Shown one piece after another: positions 23,036 to 29,060 of a DNA stretch of 29,060 nucleotides. The notes below the pieces were generated by a model. That model was not told the DNA's origin. It saw only the letters and a list, made by a program, of their open reading frames with translations, and did not search any database. The first letter of the stretch is position 1, and every line of letters begins with the position of its first letter. The translations under genes were made by a program, and so were the position numbers. Source of the stretch: an uncultured Acetatifactor sp. (GTDB lineage Bacteria; Bacillota; Clostridia; Lachnospirales; Lachnospiraceae); contig CAJUGL010000019.1 of assembly GCA_910586515.1 (NCBI GenBank), forward strand, positions 26,761 to 55,820. The letters run 5' to 3'.

Positions 23036-25090
23036 ATGCCCATGAGATTAAGCGGCCTGATGTCCGGCATGGATACGGAAAGTATCATTGCCCAGATGGT
23101 AGAGGCCAAAAAGACAAAGGTAACAAAAGCCGTAAAGGCGCAGAAGTCATTGAAGTATAAGCAGGATGCGTGGAAAGATCTGAACAAGCAGATCGTGAAT
23201 CTGTACAATAAATCTCTCAGCAATATGCGTTACGAGAGTTCATATCTGAAGAAGGTTACCAAGGTGTCCAACAGCAGCGTGGTTTCCGTTATCACCGGTG
23301 AGGGAGCAATGAACAGCGTGCAGAGCCTGGAAGTGCTGAATCTGGCAAAGTCCGGATATCTGACCGGCGGGAAAGTCGGAGATGCCAACGGCAAGACTGT
23401 TTCAGGTGAAGACATTACCGGCTCAACCAAGCTCAGCGATCTCGGGTTCGACGGGAGCGGAGTCATCCAGGTGACCACCAGCGAGGGGACGAAAGATATC
23501 TCTCTGAACGGTGAAACGACCATCAACAGCTTTGTCAATGCAATGAAGAGCGCAGGACTGACTGCGAACTTTGACGAGACGAACGGAAGGATTCATATTG
23601 CTTCCAAGTCTTCCGGCACGAAGAATGATTTCTCTATTGTAGCTAAAAATATAGACGGCGTTAAGGCTTTGGACGCGCTGAAGCTGAGTTATACGGATGG
23701 GCTGAAGGAAAAATATGACGCCATGGTGGCGAACAAAGACAAAACCGTCGAAAATCGTCAGAAGAGCAAATTGAACAGTCTTGTCTCTGACTGGACTAAA
23801 TGTCTCGGGGATCGGGGAAAGATATTGGATTCCTTTGAAGAAGGGGACATTAACAAGATTAACGAGAAGCTGAAGAACAGCGGCAGCAGTATAAAGCTGG
23901 GCGATCCTGATTTGAAGTACAGCGATCTGACGGATGCGGATTGGGCGACCATAGATAAGGCAGTCAATGACGTGATTGCGGATGCTTTAAGCGGTACGAA
24001 TCCAGACCCTGAAGCCGGCAAGGCCACAGCGGAAGCGCTGAAGAAATGGACGGATAACCAGAGTAAGATAACCGAAATCGAAGGTAATTTTGCGAAGGAT
24101 GCTTCCGGAAAAGTAGACTTGGACGGAGACGGCAAACCGGTCGGGCTTACTCAAGACGTGCTGGATGAAGTAAAGCAGGCGGTAGAGAAGGAAATAGAGG
24201 ATGCTCTGGACGCTTGGAGGGAACTTCAGAACTCTTCCAGCGGAGCCAAAAAGACCAGCGGAGAGGATGCCAAGATTACGCTGAACGGAATGGAATACAC
24301 TTCTGACAAGAACAGCCTGCAAGTCAATGGTCTGACCTTCACCGTCAGCGCAACTACGAACGGTAATCCTGTTACCATTACCACGGAAGACGACACCGAC
24401 GGAATCTATGACATGATTAAGGGGTTCCTGAAGGAGTATAATGAACTGATCAACAAGATGGATAAGCTGTACAATGCGGATTCCGCCAAAGGTTATGAAC
24501 CCCTGACGGACGAGGAGAAGGATGCCATGTCCGACAGCGCCATTGAGGAGTGGGAGAGTAAAATCAAGGATTCCATTCTCCGCAAGGACAGTGTTCTGGG
24601 AACTTTCGCCAATGAGATGAAGATGCTCATGATGGACGGTGTGGATGTAGACGGCAAGAAGATGTATCTTTCCAGTTTTGGCATAGGTACGCTGAACTAC
24701 TTCGATGCTGTGGACAATGAGAGGAATGCTTATCATATTGACGGTGATCCGGACGATGAGAATACTTCCGGCAATGCCGACAAGCTGAAATCCATGATTT
24801 CCAATGATCCGGAGACGGTGGTATCTTTCTTCACCCAGCTTTCTCAGAAGATGTACGGCAGGATGTTTGAGCTGATGAGAAGTAAGGAAGGGTATAGTTC
24901 TGCAATGACTGTCTACGACGACAAGAAAATGCAGAAGGAGTATGATGACTATACCACGAAAATCAAAGAATTGGAAAAGAAGCTTGCAGATTACGAAGAT
25001 AAGTGGTATGCTAAATTTGCAGCAATGGAAACGGCTCTGGCTAAAATGCAGAACAATGCCAGCGCTGTAACATCACTGCTGGGCGGCTGA
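23036..25090 (+). CDS. fliD: Flagellar filament cap protein (FliD, hook-associated protein 2)
   Basis: From the ATG at 23036 the protein has 684 residues. The N-terminus MPMRLSGLMSGMDTESIIAQ is the FliD_N signature and the C-terminus forms a coiled coil with KIKELEKKLADYEDKWYAKFAA, the usual FliD end. The protein caps the filament and folds incoming flagellin. The central region (about residues 220-460) is enlarged, Lys- and Asp-rich, and includes DLDGDGK, a calcium-loop-like D-x-D-x-D sequence. AAGGATGG lies before this ATG; the longer frame from 22919 has a non-FliD N-terminus. A 7-bp hairpin (22959-22979) lies in the gap after flaG. Confidence 0.94.
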   Translation: MPMRLSGLMSGMDTESIIAQMVEAKKTKVTKAVKAQKSLKYKQDAWKDLNKQIVNLYNKSLSNMRYESSYLKKVTKVSNSSVVSVITGEGAMNSVQSLEVLNLAKSGYLTGGKVGDANGKTVSGEDITGSTKLSDLGFDGSGVIQVTTSEGTKDISLNGETTINSFVNAMKSAGLTANFDETNGRIHIASKSSGTKNDFSIVAKNIDGVKALDALKLSYTDGLKEKYDAMVANKDKTVENRQKSKLNSLVSDWTKCLGDRGKILDSFEEGDINKINEKLKNSGSSIKLGDPDLKYSDLTDADWATIDKAVNDVIADALSGTNPDPEAGKATAEALKKWTDNQSKITEIEGNFAKDASGKVDLDGDGKPVGLTQDVLDEVKQAVEKEIEDALDAWRELQNSSSGAKKTSGEDAKITLNGMEYTSDKNSLQVNGLTFTVSATTNGNPVTITTEDDTDGIYDMIKGFLKEYNELINKMDKLYNADSAKGYEPLTDEEKDAMSDSAIEEWESKIKDSILRKDSVLGTFANEMKMLMMDGVDVDGKKMYLSSFGIGTLNYFDAVDNERNAYHIDGDPDDENTSGNADKLKSMISNDPETVVSFFTQLSQKMYGRMFELMRSKEGYSSAMTVYDDKKMQKEYDDYTTKIKELEKKLADYEDKWYAKFAAMETALAKMQNNASAVTSLLGG

Positions 25091-25137
25091 TCATAGGAAG
25101 GCTTTCAGGTAGAATTGGCTTTCAATCAAATATAATG

Positions 25138-25170
25138 TTTCCCGGGAGGATAATTGTCCTGCCGGGAAAA
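25138..25170 (+). other. Hairpin in the fliD-fliS gap
   Basis: TTTCCCGGGAGGA (25138-25150) pairs with TCCTGCCGGGAAA (25157-25169) except one G-G mismatch, around a 6-base loop. There is no T-tract after it on the plus strand, so it is more likely an mRNA processing or stability element than a terminator. The rest of the 142-base gap shows nothing recognisable. Confidence 0.6.
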
Positions 25171-25232
25171 CGATGACAGCTTTGGATATTGACGGCGCTC
25201 GGCAGCGGAAATGATGAAAGACGAGGTGCAAT

Positions 25233-25616
25233 ATGGCATTACCCAACGCATACGGACAGTATAATAACAGTAAAATCCTGACTGCTTCTCCTGCGGAGCT
25301 GACTTTGATGCTTTATGAAGGCGCAATCAAATTCTGTAATATAGCCATCTCAGCCATAGAAGAGAAGGACATCGAAAAGTCACATACAAATATACGGAAA
25401 GTAGAACGCATCATTGATTATCTGCGTCAGACGCTGGATATGAAGTATCCGGTGGCAGAGCATTTTGAGCGGATTTATACGTATTTGAGTCAACGGTTGA
25501 TAGAGGCTAATCTAAAGAAAGATAAGGAAATTCTGGAGGAGATTAACGGGCATCTGCGCACTATGCGGGATACCTGGAAAGAAGTCATGAAGAAAGGCAG
25601 GGATCAGAGCACATGA
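25233..25616 (+). CDS. fliS: Flagellar export chaperone FliS
   Basis: The 127-residue protein has the FliS hallmarks: N-terminal NAYGQYNNSKILTASPAELT, then LMLYEGAIKFCNIA, and helices through HTNIRKVERIIDYLRQTLD and TYLSQRLIEANLKKD. FliS binds the C-terminal helices of flagellin and prevents premature polymerisation in the cytoplasm; it can also affect the FliW system. GAGG is upstream of the ATG. It overlaps the following FliT-like gene by four bases. Confidence 0.95.
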   Translation: MALPNAYGQYNNSKILTASPAELTLMLYEGAIKFCNIAISAIEEKDIEKSHTNIRKVERIIDYLRQTLDMKYPVAEHFERIYTYLSQRLIEANLKKDKEILEEINGHLRTMRDTWKEVMKKGRDQST

Positions 25617-26089
25617 CGGAGAATTATCTTGCTCTCCTGGAGGAAAGCCTGAGAAAAAAGCTGCAGGTCATGGCTGAGATAGAGAAATATAATCTTCGTC
25701 AACAGGAAGTTTTTCGGTCTGAGAATGTTGAAATTGAGCGTTTCGATGAGTATGTGGAGGAAAAGGGCAGGCTGATTGACAAATTGACTGCTTTGGACAG
25801 CGGTTTCGAGAAGCTCTATGCTAAGGTGGCAGAGCAATTGGAAGGCAATCGGGAGAAATATACTGTACAGATCAGAACGCTGAAAGCGCTGGTAACGGAA
25901 GTTACAGATGTCGGAGTGCGGATTCAGGCACAGGAAGCCCGAAATAAAAAGCTGGTGGAGGACTACTTCCGTAAAGAGAAGGAAAATATACGGATAGGAC
26001 GGAAGAGTTCCCGGGCTGCTATCGGGTATTACAAGACGATGAATCAATCCGCAGTAGTGCCGCCCCAGTTTCTGGACAGCAAGAAATGA
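25613..26089 (+). CDS. Probable FliT/FlgN-like flagellar chaperone
   Basis: The 158-residue protein is charged and almost fully helical, with coiled-coil-like repeats (IERFDEYVEEKGRLIDKL and VRIQAQEARNKKLVEDYF). It occupies the usual fliT place directly after fliS and is translationally coupled to it by an ATGA overlap. In Firmicutes this position holds small chaperones of FliT or FlgN type that serve FliD or the hook-associated proteins. Sequence motifs for the family are weak, so the call rests on size, composition and context. A terminator follows 28 bases after the stop. Confidence 0.7.
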   Translation: MTENYLALLEESLRKKLQVMAEIEKYNLRQQEVFRSENVEIERFDEYVEEKGRLIDKLTALDSGFEKLYAKVAEQLEGNREKYTVQIRTLKALVTEVTDVGVRIQAQEARNKKLVEDYFRKEKENIRIGRKSSRAAIGYYKTMNQSAVVPPQFLDSKK

Positions 26090-26116
26090 AAAAGACCTCA
26101 AATCGAAGAAAACATT

Positions 26117-26157
26117 AAAAGAGCGGCTGCGTTTGTGTGGAGGCGGCGGCTCTTTTT
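26117..26157 (+). terminator. Terminator of the flaG-fliD-fliS operon
   Basis: AAAAGAGC (26117-26124) pairs with GCTCTTTT (26149-26156), with GC-rich pairing continuing inside (GGCTGC against GGCGGC-type bases), followed by TTTTTG. It lies just after the FliT-like gene. Confidence 0.8.
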
Positions 26158-26408
26158 GTTTTATGCGCAGGCCTGTGTACAAAGTGCGGCTTCTCGCACC
26201 TGGAAGTTTGCCGCTGAAGCGGCGTATGGGCTGCGCGGCGAGCAGGGATAAAACCGCCCCTACTCGATTGATCTGCCATGAAGCCTGCAGGGAACAGGTT
26301 CTTCATGAGGGCGGTGACGCGCAGAAGTGAAGGAGGCAGAGGATAGGCGGCTGTGCAGGGGGGATTCTCAGGGCAAAAGAAAAACAGGATAAAAATTTAT
26401 GCTTAGTC
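26158..26408. other. Gene-free spacer with nested inverted repeats upstream of flagellin 1
   Basis: No credible gene is present. Three stems are visible: GTGCG/CGCAC near 26182-26197, GCCGC/GCGGC near 26211-26224, and a nested pair in which ACCGCCC (26253-26259) matches GGGCGGT (26309-26315) and encloses CATGAAGCCTG (26277-26287) with CAGG (26295-26298) and CTTCATG (26301-26307). The nested structure could be a small RNA or a decayed mobile repeat. Confidence 0.55.
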
Positions 26409-26436
26409 TAAATTATTCGGGAGGAAGAGCCGATAT
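26409..26436 (+). promoter_or_regulatory. Sigma-28 promoter of flagellin gene 1
   Basis: TAAA (26409-26412) and GCCGATAT (26429-26436) are spaced by 16 bases, one more than usual. Transcription would begin near 26443, giving an 88-base leader with a GCGAG/CTCGC stem and the hairpin over the ribosome binding site. Confidence 0.8.
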
Positions 26437-26505
26437 ATTTACCATGGAAGCATCAGTGATAAGCTGATTCAATAATAAGCAAGAGGCGAGCCGCTCGCGG
26501 GGCGG

Positions 26506-26531
26506 TAGTTATTCAAGGAGGAATAGAACTA
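26506..26531 (+). promoter_or_regulatory. Predicted CsrA-binding hairpin over the flagellin 1 ribosome binding site
   Basis: ATTC (26511-26514) and GAAT (26521-26524) enclose the loop AAGGAG, placing the Shine-Dalgarno GGA in a hexaloop. An outer stem, TAGTT (26506-26510) with AACTA (26527-26531), includes the A of the start codon. CsrA typically binds GGA in such loops and blocks ribosome entry. fliW and csrA are about 4 kb upstream. Confidence 0.65.
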
Positions 26532-27775
26532 TGGGAATGATAGTAAAACACAATCTTACGGCAATGAATTCCAACAGAATGTTGGGTTTAACCACCGCTT
26601 CTCAGGCGAAGGCTACAGAGAAGCTGTCATCCGGCTACAAGATCAACCGTGCGGCTGACGATGCGGCAGGCCTTGCCATCAGTGAGAAGATGCGCAAGCA
26701 GATTCGCGGTCTTACCCAGGCATCCCTGAACGCCCAGGACGGCATCAGCGCGGTTCAGACCGCAGACGGCGCCCTGAACGAGGTGCATGACATGGTGCAG
26801 AGGCTGACAGAGCTGTCTGTAAAGGCTGCCAACGGAACCCTGTCCAAGACCGACAGAGATGCGGTTCAGAATGAGGTTGATCAGCTGGTAGCGGAGATTG
26901 ACAGGGTGTCTACGACCACCAAGTTCAATGAGACGCATCTGCTGAGGGGAACCAATGCGAATGGGTCGGCTGGGTTGTTGACTTATACGGATGCGAAAGA
27001 TGGGATAGACGATCTTACTGGTGCAACAGGTGCTACGGCATTTGATAGTGATACGGGTACAATAGGACTTAAGGTTAGTGATGTGGATAATAACCCTGCA
27101 CTGACAGCGCCTGCTGAGTTTAAAGGTAAGAGCGTAGGGCCTGTTGGTAATACTACTTACATTCTTGTTGATAGTGCATCGGATATCAGTGTAAAAGATG
27201 CCATAAAGGAAATTGAGGGGAAGGGTGATTATAAAGCATTTAGTAGCATGAGCGAACTCACATCTGCTTTAAAAGCTGCTTATGGTGAGCATATCAGAGC
27301 GGTTACTACTTATCTGGATGGTACCAATTTGTATCTCAAAGCAGAAACCTTCGCAGACCTGAACAGCCCCATCGACCTGAGCTTGCACGTAGGCGCAGAC
27401 TCCAGTGATGATAACAAGATTTACATGAATATCTCCCAGCTCAGCGCAAGGGGATTAGGTCTGAACGGGCTCAAGGTAAACGGCGACAACGATGACAATG
27501 CCACCGCAGCCATCGATACCATCGCAGATGCCCTTCAGAGAGTATCCAACCAGAGAGCGTCCCTGGGTGCCATCCAGAACCGTCTGGAGCACACCATCGC
27601 CAACCTGGACAATATCGTTGAGAATACCACTTCCGCAGAAGCGTCCATCCGCGACACGGATATGGCGACCCAGATGGTCGAGTATTCCAACAACCAGATT
27701 CTGGCTCAGGCAGGCCAGGCTATGCTGGCTCAGGCCAACCAGGCTACTTCCGGCGTAATGTCCTTGCTTCAGTAA
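26531..27775 (+). CDS. hag: Flagellin, copy 1
   Basis: The 414-residue protein has the conserved flagellin ends: MIVKHNLTAMNSNRMLG with KLSSGYKINRAADDAAGLAI, and C-terminal NLDNIVENTTSAEASIRDTD with AQAGQAMLAQANQAT. These form the D0/D1 filament core. The middle (about residues 142-272) is variable and differs in base and codon usage from the ends, with far more T-ending codons. The start is the first ATG, nine bases after GGAGG. It has its own sigma-28 promoter and terminator, so it is monocistronic. It is the main secretion client of FliS and the likely target of CsrA. Confidence 0.96.
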   Translation: MGMIVKHNLTAMNSNRMLGLTTASQAKATEKLSSGYKINRAADDAAGLAISEKMRKQIRGLTQASLNAQDGISAVQTADGALNEVHDMVQRLTELSVKAANGTLSKTDRDAVQNEVDQLVAEIDRVSTTTKFNETHLLRGTNANGSAGLLTYTDAKDGIDDLTGATGATAFDSDTGTIGLKVSDVDNNPALTAPAEFKGKSVGPVGNTTYILVDSASDISVKDAIKEIEGKGDYKAFSSMSELTSALKAAYGEHIRAVTTYLDGTNLYLKAETFADLNSPIDLSLHVGADSSDDNKIYMNISQLSARGLGLNGLKVNGDNDDNATAAIDTIADALQRVSNQRASLGAIQNRLEHTIANLDNIVENTTSAEASIRDTDMATQMVEYSNNQILAQAGQAMLAQANQATSGVMSLLQ

Positions 27776-27807
27776 AGGGAAAGCGCCCTATCATATTGTT
27801 GATGATG

Positions 27808-27848
27808 AAATGCCGTATCCATGCGATAAGTGTGGATGCGGCATTTTT
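27808..27848 (+). terminator. Terminator of flagellin gene 1
   Basis: AAATGCCGTATCCA (27808-27821) pairs with TGGATGCGGCATTT (27833-27846) with one G-U wobble and is followed by TTTTT. It begins 33 bases after the stop codon. Confidence 0.92.
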
Positions 27849-27997
27849 GCGTTTCCCGCCAAAGCCGGCGGTGGCTGTACGTTTCGGCAGGGCGCAGGAT
27901 AAAGGAGCAGGTGGGTAGCCTGGGCACGGTTTTCTGAAATTTATTGCTTGGAGTGGTGTGAAAGATGGATTAGTGTCCTTATATTGGTTAATATCGC

Positions 27998-28060
27998 ACG
28001 GTACACGGCGATAACGATGTCAATGCCGCCGCAGCCATCGATACCATAGCAGATGCCCTA
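27998..28060 (+). pseudogene. Flagellin gene remnant (63 bp)
   Basis: This stretch matches flagellin 1 at 27473-27535 in 56 of 63 positions by my count. In frame it reads HGDNDVNAAAAIDTIADAL, against NGDNDDNATAAIDTIADAL in the intact gene. No other part of a flagellin gene is adjacent on either side. It is the relic of an additional flagellin copy that was lost, or a fragment left by recombination between tandem copies. Confidence 0.88.
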
Positions 28061-28292
28061 AGGAAGGAAAATCGTCAGCCGCGTGAATGGCAGAAATATC
28101 GGAGGGAGAAGCGGTATGGCATAACACGTGCTATACGTATCACCGTAAATTCATTCATAAAGCAAGCAGACTTCCGTTAGAAAGTCGGGACTGGCTTCTG
28201 ATGACGGCAAAGTCTATGTGTGATACACGGGATGGTATGGTTAGGAAAAACAAAGCAGAGTCTCTAGTACATCGGTGCATGAATTCCCGCGT
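28061..28292. other. Spacer without a recognised gene
   Basis: An open frame begins at 28087 and runs to 28428, but its product has no recognisable motif, there is no clear ribosome binding site and its second half coincides with the strongly folded segment. I see no promoter or terminator in this stretch. Confidence 0.4.
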
Positions 28293-28464
28293 AATCAGTG
28301 CTCGCTGTCCGCACCAGGACAAGGCGGAGGAAGGAGGCGATGCGGGGGCATCGTCGACTGACGACAACGCAGTACTGGGGTGGACAGCGAGTGCTGATTG
28401 CTCAAGGATTTATGCATCGGGGTACTAGTAACCAGCCATAGGCGGTAGCCATGAACGAAACCCC
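28293..28464 (+). ncRNA. Candidate structured RNA of unknown class
   Basis: An 18-base segment (28293-28310, starting AATCAGTGCTCG) pairs without mismatch, using two adjacent G-U wobbles, with 28382-28399 (GGACAGCGAG and on). Inside are hairpins CGATGC/GCATCG (28338-28343 with 28348-28353, GGGG loop) and a small GTCG/CGAC stem. A further stem, GGGGT (28419-28423) with ACCCC (28460-28464), encloses GCC/GGC pairs. The two wobbles in the long helix suggest RNA pairing rather than a fresh DNA palindrome. No reverse transcriptase, transposase or nuclease gene is next to it. Mobile-element guide RNA, intron remnant or regulatory RNA are all possible; I cannot assign a family. Confidence 0.45.
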
Positions 28465-28644
28465 AATTTTAGCACAGTTGAGATGACGAGGTTGCGGCGG
28501 AAGAAAAACAGATGGACGGCAGCCTGAATCAGGTGATTCTGGAGAGAGCTATAAAATTGTCCGTGGCGGCAATCAGGTGAGGGCGATTCATGTATGGCTC
28601 ATAGAGCCATAGGATAAAATGAACGGGCGATGACGCGTACACGC
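28465..28644. other. Spacer upstream of the flagellin 2 promoter
   Basis: No gene is supported. A perfect 8-bp stem with a 3-base loop, TATGGCTC and GAGCCATA, lies near 28593-28611. A short open stretch near 28490-28580 has no start or motif. Confidence 0.4.
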
Positions 28645-28671
28645 TAAAGTATATGGGAAACTGTCCGATAT
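28645..28671 (+). promoter_or_regulatory. Sigma-28 promoter of flagellin gene 2
   Basis: TAAAG (from 28645) and TCCGATAT (28664-28671) are separated by 15 bases between TAAA and the -10, a close match to the sigma-28 consensus. Transcription would start near 28679, leaving an unusually long leader of about 190 bases. Confidence 0.85.
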
Positions 28672-28687
28672 AATAATTAGTCGGAGC

Positions 28688-28801
28688 AAATCCGGGGGGG
28701 CAGCTATGCCTCCCCCGGATTTCTCGTACAGGGATACCCGGCGATTCGCACGATTGCCGGAAGAGTCCCGGCAGCTGGCTGACGGAACCCCGGGCGTGCG
28801 A
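28688..28801 (+). promoter_or_regulatory. Highly structured 5' leader of flagellin gene 2
   Basis: The transcript would begin with a GC-rich hairpin: AAATCCGGGGG (28688-28698) and GGCA pair with TGCC and TCCCCCGGATTT up to 28722, with one bulge. Next TCGCACG (28746-28752) pairs with CGTGCGA (28795-28801) around an inner stem TGCCGG (28755-28760) with CCGGCA (28768-28773). A 5' terminal hairpin of this kind can protect mRNA from decay; the branched part could be a sensor. It matches no riboswitch class I recognise. Confidence 0.55.
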
Positions 28802-28825
28802 CCCGGGCGGGAAGTGAGCCTGACA

Positions 28826-28865
28826 GCCTCAGGGAAGAGGCATACAATCCAATTCAAGGAGGAAT
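28826..28865 (+). promoter_or_regulatory. Two predicted CsrA-binding hairpins in the flagellin 2 leader
   Basis: Hairpin 1: GCCTC (28826-28830) and GAGGC (28837-28841) present the loop AGGGAA. Hairpin 2: ATTC (28852-28855) and GAAT (28862-28865) present AAGGAG, the Shine-Dalgarno sequence. Both loops contain GGA. Paired sites, one over the ribosome binding site, resemble the two-site arrangement known for CsrA on the B. subtilis hag leader. Confidence 0.65.
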
Positions 28866-28870
28866 ATACT

Positions 28871-29060
28871 ATGGTAGTACAGCACAACTTAACGGCTATG
28901 AACTCCAACAGAATGTTGGGCATCACCACGAAGACACAGGCGAAAGCCACCGAGAAGCTGTCTTCCGGCTACAAGATTAACCGCGCGGCTGACGATGCGG
29001 CAGGACTGGCCATCTCCGAGAAGATGCGCAAGCAGATCCGCGGCCTGACCCAGGCATCCG
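28871..29060 (+). CDS. hag: Flagellin, copy 2, truncated by window end
   Basis: Only the first 63 codons are present. The start VVQHNLTAMNSNRMLG, with TEKLSSGYKINRAADDAAG, is nearly identical to flagellin 1, the clearest differences being MVV for MGMIV and ITTKTQ for LTTASQ. GGAGG lies upstream of the ATG inside a small hairpin. With a separate sigma-28 promoter and a much longer leader than copy 1, its expression is probably controlled differently. Whether the gene is intact cannot be judged here. Confidence 0.95.
   Translation, partial: MVVQHNLTAMNSNRMLGITTKTQAKATEKLSSGYKINRAADDAAGLAISEKMRKQIRGLTQAS

Noticed and set aside
28087..28428. A 113-codon plus-strand frame between the flagellin genes
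   Set aside because: Composition is not protein-like, no Shine-Dalgarno sequence or domain is visible, and half of it lies in the strongly folded segment.
28293..28464. Retron, diversity-generating element or group II intron
   Set aside because: No reverse transcriptase is present and I could not recognise a domain V, msr/msd layout or template repeat; the segment is reported only as an unclassified structure.

Overview
The window looks like chromosomal DNA from a motile, Gram-positive gut Clostridium-type bacterium, most likely a Lachnospiraceae member. I infer this from the moderately GC-rich coding sequence, strong GGAGG ribosome binding sites, the FliW-CsrA pair, FAD-dependent thymidylate synthase (ThyX), AraD, an ABC-F protein, a Rpn-type nuclease and duplicated FlgK and flagellin genes. 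No rRNA, tRNA, CRISPR array or complete insertion sequence was seen.

Positions 1-14,862 are a mixed accessory and housekeeping region. A Rpn/PD-(D/E)XK 'transposase' nuclease gene (minus strand) runs off the left edge through 42-bp tandem repeats. Next is an ABC-F gene (minus strand) whose roughly 340-nt leader has everything expected of ribosome-mediated attenuation: a promoter, a three-codon upstream ORF (Met-Arg-Lys-stop), mutually exclusive stems and an intrinsic terminator. A divergent two-gene ABC exporter follows, then a YbaK-type deacylase, an ECF transporter S component, a decayed sodium:solute symporter fragment, a membrane-anchored Mrr-like nuclease convergent with and overlapping a DUF885 metallopeptidase, an AraB-like kinase plus AraD, and ThyX. 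Two copies of a 32-bp palindromic repeat lie at 7.28 and 14.01 kb.

Positions 14,820-29,060 are a late (class 3) flagellar region. A near-perfect sigma-28 promoter inside the 3' end of thyX starts flgM-flgN-flgK-flgK2-flgL-fliW-csrA, which ends at a strong terminator (22,291-22,336). A second sigma-28 promoter overlaps that terminator and starts flaG-fliD-fliS-fliT-like, ending near 26,157. Two flagellin genes follow, each with its own sigma-28 promoter; the second is cut by the window end. The logic is coherent: FlgM restrains sigma-28, FlgN/FliS/FliT chaperone the hook-associated proteins, cap and flagellin, and FliW-CsrA probably controls flagellin translation. Both flagellin leaders place the Shine-Dalgarno GGA in the loop of a small hairpin, as expected for a CsrA target.

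The 1.1 kb between the two flagellin genes has no convincing gene. It holds a 63-bp flagellin remnant, a strongly folded RNA-like segment of unknown identity (28,293-28,464), and the long, highly structured 5' leader of the second flagellin. The best candidates for something undescribed are the ABC-F attenuator, this folded segment and the second flagellin leader.
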